The notes below the pieces were generated by a model, which ran no database searches, was not told the origin of the DNA, and worked only from the letters and a program-made list of their open reading frames with translations. 64,000 nt of DNA from Tanypteryx hageni (Eukaryota > Arthropoda > Insecta > Odonata > Petaluridae). A program made the translations under genes and the position numbers. Where the stretch lies: positions 44,786,048 to 44,850,047 of the forward strand of contig CM054113.1 in assembly GCA_028673005.1 (NCBI GenBank). Reading direction: 5' to 3'. Of this stretch, positions 58,170-64,000 are shown piece by piece (positions within the stretch are counted from its first letter, which is position 1; each line of letters starts with the position of its first letter).

Positions 58170-61100
58170 TCCGCATTTCCACATAATGAAAAACCAAAGC
58201 CAAGATGGAGCTTCTCATAGCGACATCAGTTGATCATTTAAAATTTGAAATTCATTTTTTAATTACGAGAAATACGGTACCTGAATTATACAAAATAATT
58301 TCTATTGCAATATAATAAAACGCTAATTTTTCTTATTTGAAAATTAATTATAAAAAAATGAATATTTTCTAAAAACAGAAGTGACACCTATTTTACGTGG
58401 AAGAAACTGTCGATATTTCGTATTTACAAACTCTAATAAAGATAATCGTTATTGCGCTCTATATTCCAATTAAAACTTTATTCTTGATTAATTGTATAAT
58501 TTGTATGTATATTTTAAGATATTCTTTAGATATTTAGCGCTAGATGTAGCACGAATATGAAACTTCTTTCGTAAATGAGCAGATCGTACTTCAAAAGAGT
58601 GTTAATCTTGCATGGATTATTTAACAACTTCATAAAATGGAACCATTATTAACGTTAGTAAGAGGGACTACTCCTGAATCTTCGATAACTGCCAGCATTT
58701 ACTTGAATCAAGAATCATCGTCTATGTGATGGATCGCAAATTTATTTTTAGGAATGAACCATATTAATATGAGCTATTGCTATGATGTGCCGAAATAGCA
58801 ATCTAAATCGTTTTCTTATCACAATCGTAATGAAATATTACATAACATCAATTATTTATTTTTAAGGCCTGCTTTAGCTTCATAAAATCTTTGGGCATTT
58901 TCAAAACTGGAGGAACTTTGAGGTATAATGAACCGATTCGCTACATTGCGAGATTATTAAACTTCCGAACGAGGCTAATATTTACGTGAAGTCCATTTCA
59001 TCCAAAATGCGACGATCTGAATTAGAATTCCGTTTAACTCAGCTGAATATTCTCCAAATTTCATTATTAATCGATATTGCTATACGTTTTAATTTAAAGC
59101 AAGGTTTAAAAATCTCACGTTCACCTGCCAAACGACAAATACTGTGGAATTTCCGTGTCGAAAGTCTATAGGAATGGGATATTTTCTATACGTACCGAAA
59201 ACTGTGGGCTTAGTTGTCTATCGGAATACAACTATTGCCCAGTTTCATCATCCTGGCCAGTAATAAGGAGTTAAGTTTATGCATTCTTTTTCAGCTATGT
59301 GATTATTTTCCAACGAGCGACAAATAGAATAAACAAGAACATCGGGTGGGAAAAAAGGAATTTCGGAGGAAAAGGTAACAGCTGGGAGGGAAGGATTCGG
59401 CCACGGTGGGTCTGTTAAGGGCAGGTTACACGTGCCGCTAAGTCATACGTTATTGGGAAGCCCTCCTGGTCCAATTGGAATACGAAAAAATGAGTGCAGC
59501 ATTGACGTCCAGCCGCGTTGTTCGGTGGGCATCGGACGCAAGCGAAAGCAGTTCAATGCGATAGGTGTCCTTACGTTTGCATATTCAACTCGAGCCACAA
59601 CTCGGAGAGATTCAGATACTCCCCCATTTTAAAAATTATGACTTAAAACTTTTTAATTGATAATCGCCATTTGTCGCAAATTCTCGTGGGATATGCATAT
59701 TCGTAATACTTTAAATGCACTCGTAAAGAACTAGCTTTCATCGGAAGTGATGCTAAATAGTGGCGAAAATACGGAAGAAGCGTATGAACGTTCTTTGATT
59801 TTGCAAAGCGTCAGTTCTTTATTAAAGGATTGGGAGGGTACCTATGTGAATTTGTATGATGCCTCTAGGATCGTATGCAATATAATGATTAGCGCCCGGG
59901 GATAAAATGTCTATTACGATAATGCAATGGAAACCCCTAAAACCCTGTAGGGCGATTAATAATCCAAGAAAGTGGGCGGGAGAAACTCCGACATATTGCA
60001 AGGTCGCAACTTCATGATAGCTAAAGGTGACACTATGGGAATAATGTTAACGCCCACGCATATCGAAAGACACAACCACGATAATAAAATGCGTGTCATC
60101 ACATCGAGTGCTGCTGAGGGCAGAGGAGATACACGATCGGGCTCGTGTAATTTTTTGTTTGTTCAGGGAGGCCATTGTTAAAACCATAAACGAAATCCAT
60201 TTTAATACTTATTAAAATATTTGATACTAGGGAGTTGCGAATTTTCCATTCCATGCTCACATAATGCTGACGAATCACACCTAATAATCGACATTCATTT
60301 GACCTAATGAAAATCTGTCGTTCATTTCTACCTCCACCCAATATCTTACATATAGCGTCACTATTTTCAATTAATTAGAAGCGCACCCCTAAGTTATATT
60401 TTTCGAAGAATTATTGGGGATCATAATATGAAACTGAAATTAATTACCTTGCATGCCGAAATGCAGACGTCTCCAAGATGAGGAGGTAAGCACTCAGTCA
60501 GGCAGCGTTTAGGGCATTGAGGGGTGTTTTAGAAGGAAAGGAAAATAGAGGGAGAGGTAATGGTCAAATAATGCGTGCGTACGTGCGAGTACGACAGCCG
60601 CAAACCTTCTAGGAAATTTCTGGTAAGAGAAGAATGTATTTTCTTGAAGTTTGAAGGTAAATATGTCCTATTGAGAGAACTTGGATATTAAACAAGTAGT
60701 TCTGGAAAGCCCTAATACGCCTTCTTTCCTTTCAATACAATTTTAATATATCACAAGTAGGGGTTATATATGTTTTTCCGTGGTACAGCAGTGCTTTTCG
60801 TCACCTCGCCCTACAAACGAAATTTCTTTGAAATCCGTTCTGCCAATACCTTCCAAATTCATAGTTACAGAAACATTCTAACCTTGATATCATGGTAGCC
60901 CTGTTTAATCGACCCGGTTGAAATACGACATTTTGTTTATTTATTATGTTATGTTATGTTTATATTAAAAGTATTAAATTTGGTTCAAATTGATGAGAAT
61001 AGTTAAACACAAATACTTGTAAAAATAATATTTTATCCGTTGTATTGTGGCAGCCTTGCTTTCCATATCTACAGTAAACATCTTGAAATTGCTATTTTAT

Positions 61101-61227
61101 ATTGCACGCCTGCTTCATACAAACCTTTGTCAAAATCGGTTTACCTAATTCCTTCCAAATTCATAATTGCCGAAAAGATTAAGTTGGTGGAATACGTCCC
61201 TCCGATATCCAGGAAAAGTTGCGAAAA
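58170..61227. other. 3-kb stretch without recognised genes (unit 3)
   Basis: Counterpart of 3789-6846. Mostly matches unit 1, but carries a private cluster of six substitutions at 58409-58471 and matches unit 2 near 61207. Confidence 0.5.
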
Positions 61228-62642
61228 GTAGGTAGGTGTTTCGGATACAAAGCAGCCTTCGTCATTGGCGATTCATCTACCATCTATCATTACTTACTTC
61301 TCCATACCATTGAGTTGACTTGTCACATTCTCACGTTTTGCATCAATGTTACCACACGAAAATGAAAATTTTAACAATTAAAAATTATTTTAAGACAATA
61401 TCATTTACCAAACAATGAAAATGATCTTATTCACAAATCTCTCTCGCAGAATACCTAATTGTTTTATCGAAGATCATTTTACACTTTTCTTTGAATAAAT
61501 TGTTAAAAACACTGCCGTATGCGAGCAGAAGTATCTTAGGCAGTCATCGCAGATATTATTTTCAGTTTGTAATATTATTTATATGAAACGTGATGGTTTC
61601 TGAAGCAGGAAGGCCGAATGCCGTAGAGATGTAGGGCTGCACGCTAAAATTCAAAGAATATGAATGACAGGTACAAAGAGACGTCGATTCCCATATTGTA
61701 CGGAAAAGTAAATCATAATTTCACCGAGAATCAGGATGTTACTCGAGGTTAATGCCATAATTGGTCCGAGTTGCTGTCAAGATTATGTTTCCCGCGTCAT
61801 GATGCCGTTACGCTAATTGTTCCTCCATCTCTCATCTATAATACCAGGGGATCCGCGGGATGTTTGGCCTCGCTCAAGCCGCCTTGGGCTGGTGGGGGGA
61901 ATCACGTAGGTAGGTGTTTCGGATACAAAGCAGCATTCATCATTGGCGATTCATCTGCCATCTATCACGTTCAATATTATTATCGTCTTCGTAGTTCTCC
62001 TACAGTGTGGATGTAAAATTTGATTGGAATTGAAAGCGCTGCCCTGGGAAATAAAATATGAATGAAAGAAATGTAATTTCAAGAATCGCACGAAATACCG
62101 GACTAATGGCAAATGAACCTGAGCCTTGTCTCCTCGTTGAGACAAAAGTTATAGCAGGACAGACAAACGGATAATCAAGCAAACAGACCAAGTGCACAGG
62201 GATTCAACATATGAGACCGCGCCAACGCAAATTGCGTGCCTCTGGGGTACATTTTAGGGAAATTTTTATTAGGCGTTTTCTTCGTTGTTTGATGTTTTCT
62301 GTGTGTCCGCTAAATTTCGTTTTGATTGGATAAGACTTAAAAATTAGCTCAGGAACTATAAGTGTGGTGTTCTAGAAAAACTATTGGCAGTCGTCTCTTA
62401 AGTTATATGAACATGCACACGAAATTTTGCGAAAATAAAAAAATCGAGATAGCAGTTATCGTAGAACAGACAATGACGATTCATATGCTACAAGAATTTT
62501 ATTTTAATTTTACAGGGTACTAACTAGAAACTGATGACAATATCAGAGATTCTGATTTTATTGTAAACGTTTACCTACTATGGGCTACATAAACGTTTTA
62601 TTTTTCATGAATTAAACGCGTTCAAAAAGATTTGATTTACAA

Positions 62643-63466
62643 AATTTAACCCACCATAGATACATCTCTCCTGGAATCTGGTAGAACTTGTTCGGGAGCC
62701 CAGAATCTTTGTAATGATGTAATTTTCAGCTTTACTAATGTTTTTACCTTATATTAAGTTGAGATTTTGGTAGAATCTAATTCAATGAAACGATACTTAA
62801 TGCATAAATCTCCTCTTTATACAGCACCATGTTGGTTACCAAATCTGACGGGCCAGTGACGGGTCGCCTGATTTTTATTACAATTTAAACCAATCTAGAA
62901 ACATTCACCATTGTTTTAGATTTCTTTTCAAAAGTAAATGAGGTTGGCGGAGAAATAAGCAGTGCATCATGTCAAGGCGGAAATTTCAGTATACACCAAT
63001 TTTAATTACTCACCTAAAGATTTCAATGCCTTTTTCTGTCAAAATCAGACCTTTTGGAGACTGCTAGAGTAGTTCAAAATACAAATTCAAATTACATAAA
63101 TGAAGCACGGCTTTTGAAGTAATGCTATTTTTACGAATTTGTTAAAAGAAAATTAAGGTTAAACATTCATATATTTTGTAAATGATAAATAAACCAAATT
63201 TTATGGTCCTCATTAGCTTTTTTTAACCTACAGAATATCTCGCTATTAACTTCCGGAATCAACAATTTACAAGATGGCAACTGTAAATTTAACAATAAAA
63301 TAAATATTAAATATCATTATATGTTTCCCAATAATTAAATAAAATAGTTTCATTGCTCACACCCGGTTTTTTGACCTAGATAAAATTCTCCCGGTTTCTC
63401 CCGAAATTTGCTATTCATTCGGTGGAAATCTCTCGGAATCAACTACTCATGAGGTGGCAACCCTAG
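62643..63466 (-). mobile_element. MITE, inverted copy 1 (unit 3)
   Basis: Counterpart of 8262-9085. Confidence 0.75.
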
Positions 63467-63693
63467 TTTCCTGTTTCTAGGAGCAAATTTTCAAGACGTC
63501 TCTTGTGTGAAGAGAAAATATTATCTGTAGTTGTATGAATTTCAGAAATCAGGGACGTGAATTCCATAGGAGTAAAATGAGCATCAACCGACTTGAATCA
63601 GCACATCTGAGAAAATATCAAAAAATGAAATTTAATAACAGCGGAAGAATGAAATGCGAGATATAAAAGGAAATAAGGAGGAAGGGACTCACC

Positions 63694-64000
63694 CAGGGTT
63701 GCCACCTTATGAGTAGTTGATTCCGGGAGATTTCCTTTTCATGAGTAGAAAATTCCGGGAGAATCCGGGAGTATTTTCTCTAGGTCGAAAAACAACTAAA
63801 GTGACCAATGAAACTTATTTTATTTAGTTATTAGTAAAATCAATAATGATTATTTAATCTCGTTTTATTTTTAAAGTTAGAGTTGTCACGTTGAAAACGG
63901 CTGATTCCGGGCGATATCCATAAGAATAGTTAACGGCGATATCGTTTGTAGGTTAAAAAACACCTAATGAGAACATAGAATAATTGTATTTTTTATTTAG
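63694..64000 (+). mobile_element. MITE, copy 2 (unit 3, cut by window end)
   Basis: Counterpart of the first 307 bp of 9313-10281. It shares the TT insertion with unit 2 and not unit 1. Confidence 0.7.

Larger units (their letters stand above)
54565..64000. repeat. Tandem-array unit 3 (partial, cut by window end)
   Basis: Third copy, colinear with roughly the first 9.6 kb of unit 1. It lacks the 183-bp segment found at 679-861 and 27967-28149. At most sites where units 1 and 2 differ in the first 6 kb it matches unit 1. At some later sites it matches unit 2. Confidence 0.97.

Overview
The window looks like animal nuclear DNA, most probably from an insect. It is AT-rich, has spliced exons with GT/AG introns, and is full of Penelope-like, non-LTR and DNA-transposon relics. 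No prokaryotic gene organisation is visible. The insect suggestion rests on the exon-encoded protein, whose opening ([14 protein letters not shown]) and other stretches resemble insect SCaMC carriers as I remember them; the species is not identified.

The dominant structure is a head-to-tail tandem array with a period of about 27.28 kb. Taking position 1 as an arbitrary phase, unit 1 is 1-27288, unit 2 is 27289-54564, and unit 3 is 54565-64000 (cut by the window end). The units are nearly identical even in transposon debris and non-coding DNA. They differ by scattered SNPs, a few small indels, a 14-bp (GA)n length change and one 183-bp presence/absence. Neither edge of the array lies in the window.

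Each unit carries, on the minus strand, the last five coding exons (here A-E) of a mitochondrial solute carrier of the SCaMC type (calcium-regulated ATP-Mg/Pi carrier, SLC25A24/25-like). The exons join in frame to 304 residues, covering the whole six-helix carrier domain and ending at a stop codon. The N-terminal EF-hand exons are not found in any unit. Exon A is present three times (404-562, 27692-27850, 54968-55126) and exons B-E twice.

About 40 bp after the stop codon each complete unit has a roughly 7.4-kb compound Penelope-like element (PLE), flanked by a 12-bp target-site duplication. Read 5' to 3' on the minus strand it holds an inverted terminal fragment, a GIY-YIG 3' fragment (PLE-B), a pseudo-LTR with a TATA box and a hammerhead-ribozyme-like core, a decayed RT plus GIY-YIG reading frame (PLE-A), and a second pseudo-LTR. 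The first pseudo-LTR is split by a 2.4-kb Jockey/I-like LINE fragment with a 9-bp duplication. The RT is split inside its YVDD region by a 1.68-kb insertion with an 8-bp duplication.

The rest of each unit is intron or intergenic DNA. It holds a second PLE lineage, two inverted copies of a roughly 0.9-kb MITE, a hAT terminus, piggyBac-like and mariner-like MITEs, a foldback hairpin, a tRNA-derived relic and simple repeats. Transposon reading frames carry different lesions in the different units, whereas the carrier exons differ by only one synonymous base between units 1 and 2.
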